DNA of 20,089 nt from Candidatus Aminicenantota bacterium (GTDB lineage: Bacteria; Acidobacteriota; Aminicenantia; UBA2199): positions 1-20,089 of the forward strand of contig JAPKZM010000161.1 in NCBI GenBank assembly GCA_026393775.1, in the 5' to 3' direction. Positions 1-8,995 of this stretch are shown in pieces (positions within the stretch are counted from its first letter, which is position 1; each line of letters starts with the position of its first letter). Below the pieces are notes generated by a model that did not search any database, was not told the origin of the DNA, and worked only from the letters and a program-made list of their open reading frames with translations. The position numbers and the translations under genes are program-made.

Positions 1-1
1 G

Positions 2-940
2 TACAAGGCTTCCCCGCAAACCGTCAAGTTCATTCTCATCGATCCCAAACGGATCGAGTTGGCCATTTATAACAGCCTGCCCCATCTGCTCACGCCGGTG
101 GTGGTCAATCCCAAGTTGGCCAAAAATGCGCTGGACTGGGCGGTGTTTGAAATGGAAAACCGTTATAAGAAACTGGCGATCCTGCAGGTGCGCAACATCG
201 AGCAGTACAACAAAAAACTGGAGATGATACTCCAGGGCGAAGACGATGAATTGGAGAACCTCGAGGACAAGGAAAAAATCCCCTACATTGTGATCATCAT
301 CGACGAACTGGCCGATCTGATGATGGTCTCGGCCCGGGAGATCGAAGACGATATCGCGCGCCTGGCCCAGAAAGCCAGAGCGATCGGCATTCACCTCATC
401 CTGGCTACCCAGCGGCCTTCCGTCGACGTTATCACCGGTACCATCAAGAACAACTTTCCCTCGCGTATCGCGCTGGCCGTTCCCTCCAAGCATGATTCGC
501 GCACCATCATCGACCAGATGGGGGCCGAAAAACTGCTGGGCAACGGCGACATGCTTTTCCTGCCTCCGAAAACCGCCACCCTGATCCGCCTGCACTCGGC
601 TTATGTTTCCGAAGCGGAAACCGTGCGCGTGGTCAATTTTCTCTCCAAGCAGGGCAAACCCGATTTCAACACGCAGGTGATCAAGCCCAGCGCCAAGAAG
701 GATGAGAAAATCGAGGAGCAGGAAATGGATGAACTGTTCTTCGAAGCGGCCGAGACGATCATCTCGACCGGCCAGGCGTCGGCTTCCTATTTGCAGAGAA
801 GGATGAGCATCGGTTACGCCCGGGCCGGGCGCCTGATCGATCAATTGCAGGAAAAAGGTGTGATCTCGGCCTCGAACAGTAAAAATCAACGCGAGATCCT
901 GCTGTCCCTGCAGGACCTGGAAAACCTCAAAAAACAGTAG
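2..940 (+). CDS. ftsK: DNA translocase FtsK, C-terminal part (5' end outside window)
   Basis: FtsK/SpoIIIE is a membrane-anchored hexameric ATPase that pumps chromosomal DNA through the division septum and activates dimer resolution at dif. The reading frame is open from base 2, so the N-terminal membrane region and Walker A lie upstream of the window. Visible are the motor segment FILIDPKRIEL, the Walker B stretch VIIIDELADLMM, the ATQRPSVDVITGTIKNNFPSRIA block and the GNGDMLFLPP block, all characteristic of the RecA-like beta domain. The last 65 or so residues (MDELFFEAAETI to the end) match the winged-helix gamma domain that reads KOPS sequences. The gene ends at a TAG and converges on pbpC 66 nt away. 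I see no convincing terminator between them. Identification is firm; only the N-terminal architecture is unknown. Confidence 0.96.
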   Translation, partial: YKASPQTVKFILIDPKRIELAIYNSLPHLLTPVVVNPKLAKNALDWAVFEMENRYKKLAILQVRNIEQYNKKLEMILQGEDDELENLEDKEKIPYIVIIIDELADLMMVSAREIEDDIARLAQKARAIGIHLILATQRPSVDVITGTIKNNFPSRIALAVPSKHDSRTIIDQMGAEKLLGNGDMLFLPPKTATLIRLHSAYVSEAETVRVVNFLSKQGKPDFNTQVIKPSAKKDEKIEEQEMDELFFEAAETIISTGQASASYLQRRMSIGYARAGRLIDQLQEKGVISASNSKNQREILLSLQDLENLKKQ

Positions 941-1006
941 CCGGCCGTTTCCTTAAAAATCTCATGAAAACAATATAGGCCTTGGCTCCTTTCTTGCCAG
1001 GGGATA

Positions 1007-3373
1007 TCAGCGGCTACGGTTGAGGACCCGGAAACGGCGCTCCAAGCGCCTTCCCTGTTCGTCGATCAGCACCAGCAGGTGCGGGCCCGGCGCCGGATCG
1101 ACGGCGATTTGGTGGAACTGGCGGGTGGCGGTCAGGTAGCGGTCGTCGATGTGCCAGTAGATGGTGGTTTCGGGCCGGCGGTGAACGGCTTCGAAAACCA
1201 CCTGTCCCGGTTTGCCGTCCAGGTCTACGGGAATATAGACGGCGGTGTTCACTTCGGGATAGACAAGACTCATGACCTGCCTGCCGCTCTCGGCCTGGAC
1301 GAGGCCGGCGCAATCCTGCCGAAAAGGCGGCAGGACGCGGTATTCCGGGTGATAGCGGCGGAAATAATATTCCGGCAGCGGCGGCAGGACGAACCAGGGG
1401 ACATGGACCATGCGCGCGACCGATTCACAGCGCGAATCGACGCGAAAGCGTCTGCTCAGTTCCAGGTGGACCAGCTGGTGATAGGGGCAAACTTGAGTGA
1501 AATGGCTCTCGCGCGGCATCCGCGTGCTGACGGCCGGGCAGAGACCGGAAGCCAGAAAACCAGAATCCCGGCACACGGTGATTTCCTGAAGCCAGAGGTT
1601 GGGCGCCGGGACGGCGCCCCCAGTATCGAGGCCCTGCAGGATGTCGAAGAGGACCGGGGCGGAGGTGGAAAGGCCGGTCAGGTTGGGATTCCCCTCGCCA
1701 TCGGCGTTTCCCGCCCAGACTCCCACCGTGTAAGCCGGGGTCATGCCGATTGACCAGGCGTCCCTGAGGCCGAAACTGGTGCCCGTTTTCCAGGCTACCC
1801 ATTTCGAGGAGTTGAACTGCTTCCAAAACCCTTCCTGGTCGGGCCGGTTCACCTCGGTCAACGCTTCCAGCGTGAGAAAGGCGGCGGCCGGGCCGAGGTC
1901 GCTCATGGGCAGAGGCCGGATCTTGTCATCGGGCAGCAGACGGATTTCGCTCCGCTTGCCCGCGTCTCCCATGGCCAGCTGGACAAGGCCGGCGTACATG
2001 CGGGTAATCTGGTACAAGGTCCCTTCGGCTCCGCCCAGGATGAGGGTCAAGCCGTAGCCACCAGGGGGCCGGCTGAGGGTGGTCATGCCCCATTTTTTCA
2101 AGAGGTTGTAAAAACGGGGGATGCCGTACTGCCGCAGCATGTGGATGGCCGGGATGTTGAGCGACCAGGCCAGGGCCTCGCGGGCCGGCACGGCTCCCCG
2201 GAAGCGGCGGTCGAAATTTTCGGGGATGTAGCCGATGAAATGGACCGGGGTATCGGCGATCAGGGTGCGCGGCGTCAAGCCCCCCTCGTGCAGCAGGGCG
2301 GCGTAGAGGAACGGTTTGAGAATGCTGCCGGTGCTGCGCGGGCTTTGGATCAGGTCGACATCCTGGCCGTGTTCGGCCCTGTGGTCGCGGGTGACGTTGC
2401 CGACGTAGGCGGCCACTGTCCCCCGCCGGTTGTCGATGACCAGGGCAGCCAGGTTGCGGATATTTTTTGCCAGCAGTTTTTCCCCTTCGTTTTGGACGAT
2501 GCGCAATAAAATTTCCTGCAGGCGCGGCTGGATCTGAGTCTGAAACAAGCATTCCCCGGGTTTCACGGCCGTCAGGGTGGAGAGGAGATGCGTCGCCAGC
2601 CGCGGCACCGGCCTGGGGCCAGTGGGAATATTTTCTGCGCAGGCCAGCGAGTATTCTAGGGTAGATAGGATAGCTCGTTCGTGGAGGCGCCCCAGCAGGC
2701 GGTTTCTTTTCTCTTGCAGCAACCGCCTGTTTTTCATACCGGAGATAAGGCCGGGGTCATTGGGTAGGACGGCCAGGAATGCCGCCTCGGCCCAGCTGAG
2801 TGCCTCGGCACTGCGGTTGAAGTAGAACCAGGACGCGGCGTCGACCCCGACGATATTGCCCCCGAAAGGGGCATGGGCCGCATACAGCGCCAGTATTTCT
2901 TTCTTGGAATAGGACATTTCCAGGCGCAGAGCCAAGAACATCTCGCGCACCTTTTCCAGGAAAGTGCGGCTGCGGTTTTTTCGGGCGCTGCGGATCACCT
3001 GCATGGTGATCGTGCTGCCGCCGCTGACAATGCGCTGCTGTTTCAGATTCTGCGCCGCGGCGCGTGCAACGGCCAGCAGGTCGACCCCGGGATGCAGAAA
3101 AAACCGCCGGTCTTCGTACTGCAGCAACACCTGGAAGAAGCGATTCGGGAAGGATTTCAGCCGCGGAAAGCGCCATTGTTCGTCAGCGGCCAGCCGTGCG
3201 TCCAACAGCCTCCCGTCCGCCGCCAGGAGCACCGCTGAGAGTGGATCGTTAAACAGCGGTTTCGGCAGCGAGAACCAAAAAACCAATACCGGCGCGGCCA
3301 GCAGCCCGACCGCCAGAAGCAGACGTCTTCTACCTTTGCGCGAGTGCTTGATCAGTGGACGATTTCCAGCCAT
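1007..3373 (-). CDS. pbpC: penicillin-binding protein 1C, bifunctional transglycosylase/transpeptidase
   Basis: 788 aa, the expected size for PBP1C, a membrane-anchored peptidoglycan synthase acting in the periplasm. A basic cytoplasmic tail (KHSRKGRRR) is followed by one membrane helix at about residues 18-36. The glycosyltransferase (GT51) domain has the EDRRFF motif with likely catalytic Glu87, then GGSTITMQV and KKEILALYA. The transpeptidase domain has SILK (Ser350, Lys353), SLN (404-406) and KTGTS (529-533), so all catalytic residues are present. A C-terminal region of about 150 residues fits the BiPBP_C domain typical of PBP1C. The ATG lies inside the 3' end of the alpha-2-macroglobulin gene (22-nt overlap), preceded by a weak GGGGA, so translation is probably coupled. 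In E. coli the same two genes are neighbours (yfhM-pbpC). PBP1C rather than PBP1A/1B is supported by that context and the C-terminal domain. Confidence 0.95.
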   Translation of the reverse strand: MAGNRPLIKHSRKGRRRLLLAVGLLAAPVLVFWFSLPKPLFNDPLSAVLLAADGRLLDARLAADEQWRFPRLKSFPNRFFQVLLQYEDRRFFLHPGVDLLAVARAAAQNLKQQRIVSGGSTITMQVIRSARKNRSRTFLEKVREMFLALRLEMSYSKKEILALYAAHAPFGGNIVGVDAASWFYFNRSAEALSWAEAAFLAVLPNDPGLISGMKNRRLLQEKRNRLLGRLHERAILSTLEYSLACAENIPTGPRPVPRLATHLLSTLTAVKPGECLFQTQIQPRLQEILLRIVQNEGEKLLAKNIRNLAALVIDNRRGTVAAYVGNVTRDHRAEHGQDVDLIQSPRSTGSILKPFLYAALLHEGGLTPRTLIADTPVHFIGYIPENFDRRFRGAVPAREALAWSLNIPAIHMLRQYGIPRFYNLLKKWGMTTLSRPPGGYGLTLILGGAEGTLYQITRMYAGLVQLAMGDAGKRSEIRLLPDDKIRPLPMSDLGPAAAFLTLEALTEVNRPDQEGFWKQFNSSKWVAWKTGTSFGLRDAWSIGMTPAYTVGVWAGNADGEGNPNLTGLSTSAPVLFDILQGLDTGGAVPAPNLWLQEITVCRDSGFLASGLCPAVSTRMPRESHFTQVCPYHQLVHLELSRRFRVDSRCESVARMVHVPWFVLPPLPEYYFRRYHPEYRVLPPFRQDCAGLVQAESGRQVMSLVYPEVNTAVYIPVDLDGKPGQVVFEAVHRRPETTIYWHIDDRYLTATRQFHQIAVDPAPGPHLLVLIDEQGRRLERRFRVLNRSR

Positions 3374-6300
3374 TTCCCCGTGTTGTTGGCGTGAACGGCT
3401 GAATCGTACATGGATTCGATGGCGATGCCCGGCAAATAGAACTTGCCGCTGTAGGAGGCGTTCAACAACACGGTGAAGACTTTCTTGGTACCGCCGTTCA
3501 AGGCCAGGTAGGTATAGATGCGGTCATCCCGTACATCCTGATAGTCGAAATAGTTCCGGGCCGGCTCGCCGTCGAGCAGGCGCGGGTTGGCTATCTGGCA
3601 GCCGGCGGGAACCATGTGGGTCAGGGCTAGATTGTTATAGTTGTTCCGGGTGAGATTGCTGACGCTGATCCTAACCTGAAAATCGCTTCCCTGGGTCAGA
3701 CGCTCCATGGGCAGGGGTTCCCCCTCCATGTTCAGATACTCAACCTGCAGGCCGATGTTGCTCTCCGCCGCTTTCTCCTTGCCGGCCGGAAGAATTCCCG
3801 ACTTGTAGATTGTCAGGTAAAGCGGATTTTGTCCCGAATTGGTGACCGTCAGTTTCCGTTCTGCAGCCGTGAAGGGGGAAATCTGTTTCTGAAAGAAGGG
3901 GACCGAAGCTGCCATTTCTTCAGCTCCCTCCTTGTCCCAGGCCATTTTGAAGCGGAAGGGATTGGTTTGACCGCCGCCGTAGTAAACCGCCAGAGCCATC
4001 AGCGAATAGGCCGTCTCCTGGGTCGAATACCAGGTGTCGCGGCTCAGCTCCTTGGCGATCTCCTCCACCATTTTCCTGGCGCGGTCAGCTTTGCCCATCT
4101 CCACCAGGGTGCGGATGACGATGGCTTTGTCGCGCAAAGCCGAACCGAACGTATCCCGGTCATCATGGTAGTTATCTACCTTCCACTGGCAGTTTTTGAG
4201 CAGGTCCTCGGCCGCGTCGGCTTGGCCGCTGGCCTGGAACGCTCCGGCCAGGAGAATGGCCGCGACGCTATCGAGCCCCCGGGCTTCGCGTAAGCGGTTC
4301 ATGGCGCCCAGGTCCGGGTCCTTGGCCAGGGCCAACGTGTAGAGTCGGTTGGCCTGGTTGAGCCGGCTTTGCATGTCGCCCTCGGTCCAGGAATTGGTCA
4401 ACGATTTCTGAAATTTCTTCCATTGATCTATCATGCCGCCGGGAACATGAAATCCCAGGCGTGCCGCTTCCAGCAGGAAATAACCCGCGTAAGAACTGGT
4501 CCATTCATGGATATCATTCTCGCCCGGCCAGTAGGAGAAACCGCCGTTGCTTGTCTGAAAACCGCGCAGTTTCTCGATGGCCACGTTGATATGCTTTTCC
4601 ACTTGCTTTTGTTCCTCCGCCGAGAGCTTGAGCAGCAGTTTCAAGTACAGTTGCGGGAAAGCAGTCGAAAGAGTCTGCTCCAGGCAACCGTGAGGATAGT
4701 GGATCAGGAACTGCAGCCGCTTCTGCAGCTGGAATGGCGGAAGCATCGACGTCTCGAGCGCCACTTCATTGGTGCCCTTAATGCCGATGGCTTGCACCTG
4801 AATCTCCTTGGCTTGCCCGGGGGGGATTTCCAGGCTCGTTGATTCGATCATTTTTGGGTTGGCGGCGATGACCGGGATATAGATTTCGCTTTCGGCCCGG
4901 CGCGAGCCGCTGGCCGCCTGGATGCGCACGGAACCCTGCCCCAGGGACGACGTGGCGTTGATGCGGAAGCTGACGATCTTGTCGCCCGGGGCGCTGAATG
5001 GGATCGTTTTGACCGTGGGCGGAGTCGTCAGGAAGAGGTCGCTGGTGGTCACGGATACCTGCACGCTGCGGATATCGGGATTGGAGACGAATAGGGAAAC
5101 CGGCAGATCGAAAATCTCGTCCGGACGGATCACCCGCGGCAGAGTCGGCAGGATCATCAGATCCTGGCGCACCGGCACGGTTTTTTCCGCTGAACCGAAT
5201 GCGCCGTCCTTGCCTGCCACCACTATCACCCTAACCGCTCCGATATATTGAGGCATGGTCAATCGATGCTCCATGGTTTTGCCGCGTTCGAGCGAGAACG
5301 GCCCCGCAAACATCACCACCGGCGGGAAGCGGCGCGGCTTTTTCTCCTTGCCGTTGGCCTCGCCCTCCTCATCCCCGCCCAGGGCCAGGAGGCGGGAAAG
5401 CTCGGCTCCGTATGCTTCGGCGACATCGTCGAAAAGGTCCCAGGTGAGGATGCCCAAGGCTTCCCGGTTGTAGAAGCGCTGGCGCAGGTCGGGAGCGGAA
5501 TAGCGGGTGAGGCCGAGCAAGCCCTCATCGACCACGGCCAGGGTGTAGGTCATGGGTCGGCCGTCCTTTTCCTTTACGCTGACCTTGAATTCCTCCTGCG
5601 GTTTAAGCTCCGCCGCCACCTTCAGCTGCGGTTCCAGCCGGGTGGCGGGATTGTCCACCAGGATGGGAATGACCCCGTAGAGGCGGATGGGGGTATCACT
5701 CTTTTTGCCGGAATGGGGTTGCAGCAATGAAACATGGACATAAATGTTTGGCGTCATTTTTTCGCTGAGTTCGATCTCAAAGCGATTTTCCCCTTCCTTG
5801 GTGCCCACCCACATCTGGCGCAGGACGGTTGACCCGTTTTCAAGGGAGACCAGCGCCTGGCCTTGGGGAGAGGCGGGAAGGAAGATAACTGCTTTCTCTC
5901 CCACCTGGTAGCGCTCCTTGTCGGCCGAGAAGTTAAGTCTCGTCGCCCCGGCGCCGCTTTCCTCACGGGCGCGGCCGGCCCAACCAGGCCAGTCGATGAA
6001 AACAATTTTGCCGCTGGCATGGCCGCTCTGGGGGTCGACCACGCGGACCAGGTAGCGGCCCCAGGCAGGATACTTGACCTGGAATTTCCACTGTCCGGAA
6101 CCGTCCTTGGTGGAGACCGTCCCTTGCAAAATCCGGTTATGGCTGGAATTGGAGGCGTACTGGGCTAGGGAATCGCCGCTTTTATCCCACCACCACTTCC
6201 ATTCCACCTTGTAGAGGCTCACTTCCAATTTGGAGCGGGAGACGGGTTTGCCGTCGGGATCGACGGTGACGATTTGCAGCACATGGTCCTGGTCGGTGAG

Positions 6301-8880
6301 GAGCATGTTACGGGCTTCGTCCCCTTTCGGTGTTTTGATGCCGACGTAGCTCTTGTAGGGGTGAAACGGCAGGGTGAGCGCATCGCTGGAGAAATCGCCT
6401 CCGGCCTCGAAAACCCGGGAGATGAACGTGGCGTCCATCATGCCCGGTGCCGCTCCCTCGATTTCGAGCGCGACCGGGAAGCTGGCTTCGCCCTTTTCGT
6501 TCAATTCCCCGCTGGCCAGAGATTGCTCCGGGGCGGTGATCTCACGGGCCGGATCGTCAAAGACGAAATCCTGCCAGCGGTCGAAGCGGGTGGGACGCGG
6601 CGAAAATTTAACGGTGACGTCGAATTTCAGATTGGCGGCGGTGGCGCCGTGCAACCACTGGCTGCTGATGGACCCGGTCCGGGCTTCGCCGGCCAGGAGT
6701 TTTTCCGCGCCCGGATTGAAGGTGATCTTCAGGCGATTGGGCACCACCGTTTCGATCTTTAGCCTCTGCTCGAAAGTCATGCCGCCGATCATCACCCGGG
6801 CCTTCCAATTTCCGGTCAACGCCGATTCGTCGGTTTCGATGCGGAAACAGTAAAAGGCGTCGAGGGATTTGTACGGTTTCAGGGTCTGCAGCAGCTGGTC
6901 CTTGGGATTGTAAAGCTCCAGGGTGACCGGGTGCTCCTTGGGCAGGCTGCGGTCGCGGTCGAACAGCACGAAGGTAAGAAAAAGGGTGTCGCCGGGACGC
7001 CAGACACCCCGCTCGCCGTAGATGGCCCCCCGGATTCCCTTGAACACTTTTTCACCGCCAACGTCAAAATGGCTGGTGGCCAGCAACCCGTCCTGGTTGA
7101 GCCGCAGATAGCCCCTCTCTTTTTCCTGCCGGGCTTCGATGAAGAAAGGCCGCGACGCCGGTTGGAGGGTCAGGAAACCGGAGCCGTCCGTACTCCCTTC
7201 GGCAAGGAGCTGGTTCTGGAAATTCATGGCCCGGACCTCGACATCGGCGAAGGGCTGGCCGCTGCGGATGTCGGTGCTCACCACGTGCAGGGTCAGGTTT
7301 TCTTCGAGTTTGGCGATCAGGCCCAGATTGGAAGCCAGGAAATTCCGGGCCGGGAACAATTCGCTGTTATAGCGCGAATCGTAATACGCGTCCTTGCAGG
7401 GATCGTTGCGCTCATCCCAGTTCCGGTTGCTCTGCTCCTCGTTATAATACTCCTCGGCGTAGTCCCAATAGGAACCCTCGCGGTACGAAGTGTCGTCCTG
7501 ATTGCGGAACGGGGGTTCGACGACAGGGGGAGTGCCGCCATCGGCGCAAGCATAGGTGGCATTGCCGCGGTTGAAGGAAAGGATGATGCGGAAAAGGCTG
7601 CCGGGATTGTCTTTCAGCAGCTGGGTCACGTCCAGGCTGTAGCGGCGCCAGTTGGCGGTCTCTTCCGCTTTATCGGAGAGCGGAACGGTCTTGCGCCATA
7701 AAAAGCGGCCGACAGGCGAAAGGTTGTCCTTACCCTTGAGATCGTTTTGCTGGAAAAATTGCGCCATGTTGTTGCTGTAGATCTGGAAGGCGGTGACCTG
7801 GATCGCCTTGAGGCTCACCGCCTCGAAGGGGATGGTCAGCATTTCCTTTTCCGGGAGGATGATGCCTTTGCCGATGAAACGGACTTGCGGCGCGATTTTC
7901 TGAAACAGGACGTTCCGGGTGATGCGGGCGGCGAGGCGGCGGTCATTGTAGTTGCGGATGCCCGGGTTGACGGCGATCTCCAGCGAGCCGTCGAAGCTTT
8001 TACCGGAATAGACGCGGATGACGTTGGCTTCGATCTCGAAGGTCGGTTCATGGCCGACAATCGTGACCAAGCCCTGCAGATCCTGATTCTTTTTCAGGGG
8101 ATCGGAAAAACGCAGCAGGATACTTTGGGAGGGTTCGCTGACCGCTTCCGCGCTCAACAGATCGAACTGCCCCAGCGAAGGGACGTCGACGGCACGGCTG
8201 CCTTTCTTGTCGACCCCGATGGCCGAGCCATCCCAATGGACCTGGAGCGAACTCGGCTGTTCACGGCGTTCAATGGTCCTGATGACGAATTCATGGTTTT
8301 GGCCATCGGGATCATGCGCCCACTCGATGTTCAGGGTTTTCCCCTCCTGCGCGGCGCCGAGGATCTTCTGGATCGCATCCCCGTCCTCCGCATCACGGGT
8401 GGTCAGAGTGCCGCGCAGAAAAAACTGGTTGGGCGATGTCTCGTCCACTGGAGTAAGCCCCTGCAGCTGGAGTTCGATATTTTCCTCGATCACGGAAAAG
8501 GAGAACTCGAAGCTAGAATACTCTTTCGCCAGGTCCATGAATTTGCCAATGTTCAGCAGTGCCTTGTAATGGGCTCTCGGGCTCAGCTCCCCGGCTGGCG
8601 TGAAAACAAGTTCACGGGCCGATTTCCATTCGCTCCTGCCGGGAATGACCGGATCGAATTCCAGATAGCCGTCCAGCTGGGCCGGTTCCTGGCCTTCATG
8701 GCCGACGTTGGCCACGAAAAGGACGCGGATCTGGGCTTTGCGGGATATGGATCCCGATGTATAGGCGCTGATATAACGGTACCAACCCTCTGTCTGCGGG
8801 CTTTTCTTTTTTTTGCAGGCTGGGCTGACAATGGAGAGCAGGATCAGCCCCGCGATCATGAAACGGCTTGTTTTTTTCAT
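3352..8880 (-). CDS. bacterial alpha-2-macroglobulin lipoprotein (YfhM-like), thioester type
   Basis: 1842 aa. Bacterial alpha-2-macroglobulins are periplasmic protease traps thought to protect the envelope when the cell wall is breached. They often sit beside PBP1C, as here. A signal peptide (MKKTSRFMIAGLILLSIVSPAC) ends in a lipobox-like SPAC, so Cys22 is the likely lipidated residue. The protein then runs through repeated beta-rich macroglobulin-like segments. The key motif is GCLEQ: Cys1399 and Gln1402 would form the internal thioester, in an alpha-helical TED-like region (about 1380-1640) with the expected GGFSYWPG stretch. An unusual Tyr/acid-rich segment lies at about 465-505. The start is supported by AGGAGA 6 nt upstream of the ATG. 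The bait region cannot be placed by eye. Family assignment is firm. The protease-trapping role is inferred from the family and from the intact thioester motif. Confidence 0.94.
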   Translation of the reverse strand: MKKTSRFMIAGLILLSIVSPACKKKKSPQTEGWYRYISAYTSGSISRKAQIRVLFVANVGHEGQEPAQLDGYLEFDPVIPGRSEWKSARELVFTPAGELSPRAHYKALLNIGKFMDLAKEYSSFEFSFSVIEENIELQLQGLTPVDETSPNQFFLRGTLTTRDAEDGDAIQKILGAAQEGKTLNIEWAHDPDGQNHEFVIRTIERREQPSSLQVHWDGSAIGVDKKGSRAVDVPSLGQFDLLSAEAVSEPSQSILLRFSDPLKKNQDLQGLVTIVGHEPTFEIEANVIRVYSGKSFDGSLEIAVNPGIRNYNDRRLAARITRNVLFQKIAPQVRFIGKGIILPEKEMLTIPFEAVSLKAIQVTAFQIYSNNMAQFFQQNDLKGKDNLSPVGRFLWRKTVPLSDKAEETANWRRYSLDVTQLLKDNPGSLFRIILSFNRGNATYACADGGTPPVVEPPFRNQDDTSYREGSYWDYAEEYYNEEQSNRNWDERNDPCKDAYYDSRYNSELFPARNFLASNLGLIAKLEENLTLHVVSTDIRSGQPFADVEVRAMNFQNQLLAEGSTDGSGFLTLQPASRPFFIEARQEKERGYLRLNQDGLLATSHFDVGGEKVFKGIRGAIYGERGVWRPGDTLFLTFVLFDRDRSLPKEHPVTLELYNPKDQLLQTLKPYKSLDAFYCFRIETDESALTGNWKARVMIGGMTFEQRLKIETVVPNRLKITFNPGAEKLLAGEARTGSISSQWLHGATAANLKFDVTVKFSPRPTRFDRWQDFVFDDPAREITAPEQSLASGELNEKGEASFPVALEIEGAAPGMMDATFISRVFEAGGDFSSDALTLPFHPYKSYVGIKTPKGDEARNMLLTDQDHVLQIVTVDPDGKPVSRSKLEVSLYKVEWKWWWDKSGDSLAQYASNSSHNRILQGTVSTKDGSGQWKFQVKYPAWGRYLVRVVDPQSGHASGKIVFIDWPGWAGRAREESGAGATRLNFSADKERYQVGEKAVIFLPASPQGQALVSLENGSTVLRQMWVGTKEGENRFEIELSEKMTPNIYVHVSLLQPHSGKKSDTPIRLYGVIPILVDNPATRLEPQLKVAAELKPQEEFKVSVKEKDGRPMTYTLAVVDEGLLGLTRYSAPDLRQRFYNREALGILTWDLFDDVAEAYGAELSRLLALGGDEEGEANGKEKKPRRFPPVVMFAGPFSLERGKTMEHRLTMPQYIGAVRVIVVAGKDGAFGSAEKTVPVRQDLMILPTLPRVIRPDEIFDLPVSLFVSNPDIRSVQVSVTTSDLFLTTPPTVKTIPFSAPGDKIVSFRINATSSLGQGSVRIQAASGSRRAESEIYIPVIAANPKMIESTSLEIPPGQAKEIQVQAIGIKGTNEVALETSMLPPFQLQKRLQFLIHYPHGCLEQTLSTAFPQLYLKLLLKLSAEEQKQVEKHINVAIEKLRGFQTSNGGFSYWPGENDIHEWTSSYAGYFLLEAARLGFHVPGGMIDQWKKFQKSLTNSWTEGDMQSRLNQANRLYTLALAKDPDLGAMNRLREARGLDSVAAILLAGAFQASGQADAAEDLLKNCQWKVDNYHDDRDTFGSALRDKAIVIRTLVEMGKADRARKMVEEIAKELSRDTWYSTQETAYSLMALAVYYGGGQTNPFRFKMAWDKEGAEEMAASVPFFQKQISPFTAAERKLTVTNSGQNPLYLTIYKSGILPAGKEKAAESNIGLQVEYLNMEGEPLPMERLTQGSDFQVRISVSNLTRNNYNNLALTHMVPAGCQIANPRLLDGEPARNYFDYQDVRDDRIYTYLALNGGTKKVFTVLLNASYSGKFYLPGIAIESMYDSAVHANNTGKWLEIVH

Positions 8881-8995
8881 GGCTTATCTCCTCATGCTGG
8901 TTCAACCATAGCACAGGAAAAACATCTAAATCAACTCGATTAGGAAAAAGAAAAAAAATTTCCGCAACTGTTTTCCACTTTGGGGAAATAGACGG
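8881..8995 (-). promoter_or_regulatory. intergenic region before the alpha-2-macroglobulin gene: tentative promoter
   Basis: This 115-nt gap separates the holA stop from the macroglobulin ATG. On the minus strand TTGATT (8934-8929) and TATGGT (8910-8905) are 18 nt apart, each matching 4 of 6 consensus bases. This is a weak sigma-70-type candidate about 25 nt before the ATG. Upstream of it is a T-rich tract (8958-8943) preceded by a 5-bp TTTCC/GGAAA dyad. That could serve as a poor terminator for holA, but the dyad is about 13 nt from the T tract and is not canonical. The macroglobulin-pbpC pair may therefore be a separate transcription unit from leuS-lptE-holA, or read-through may occur. Confidence 0.3.

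Noticed and set aside
941..1006. CCTTGGC/GCCAGGG dyad between ftsK and pbpC as a bidirectional terminator
   Set aside because: The 7-bp stem includes a wobble pair and has no T tract on either strand.
1079..1753. Long plus-strand open frames opposite pbpC, the macroglobulin gene, leuS and others, for example at 7747-8943
   Set aside because: They lie antisense to well-supported genes with intact family motifs, have no recognisable domains, and are expected in GC-rich coding DNA.
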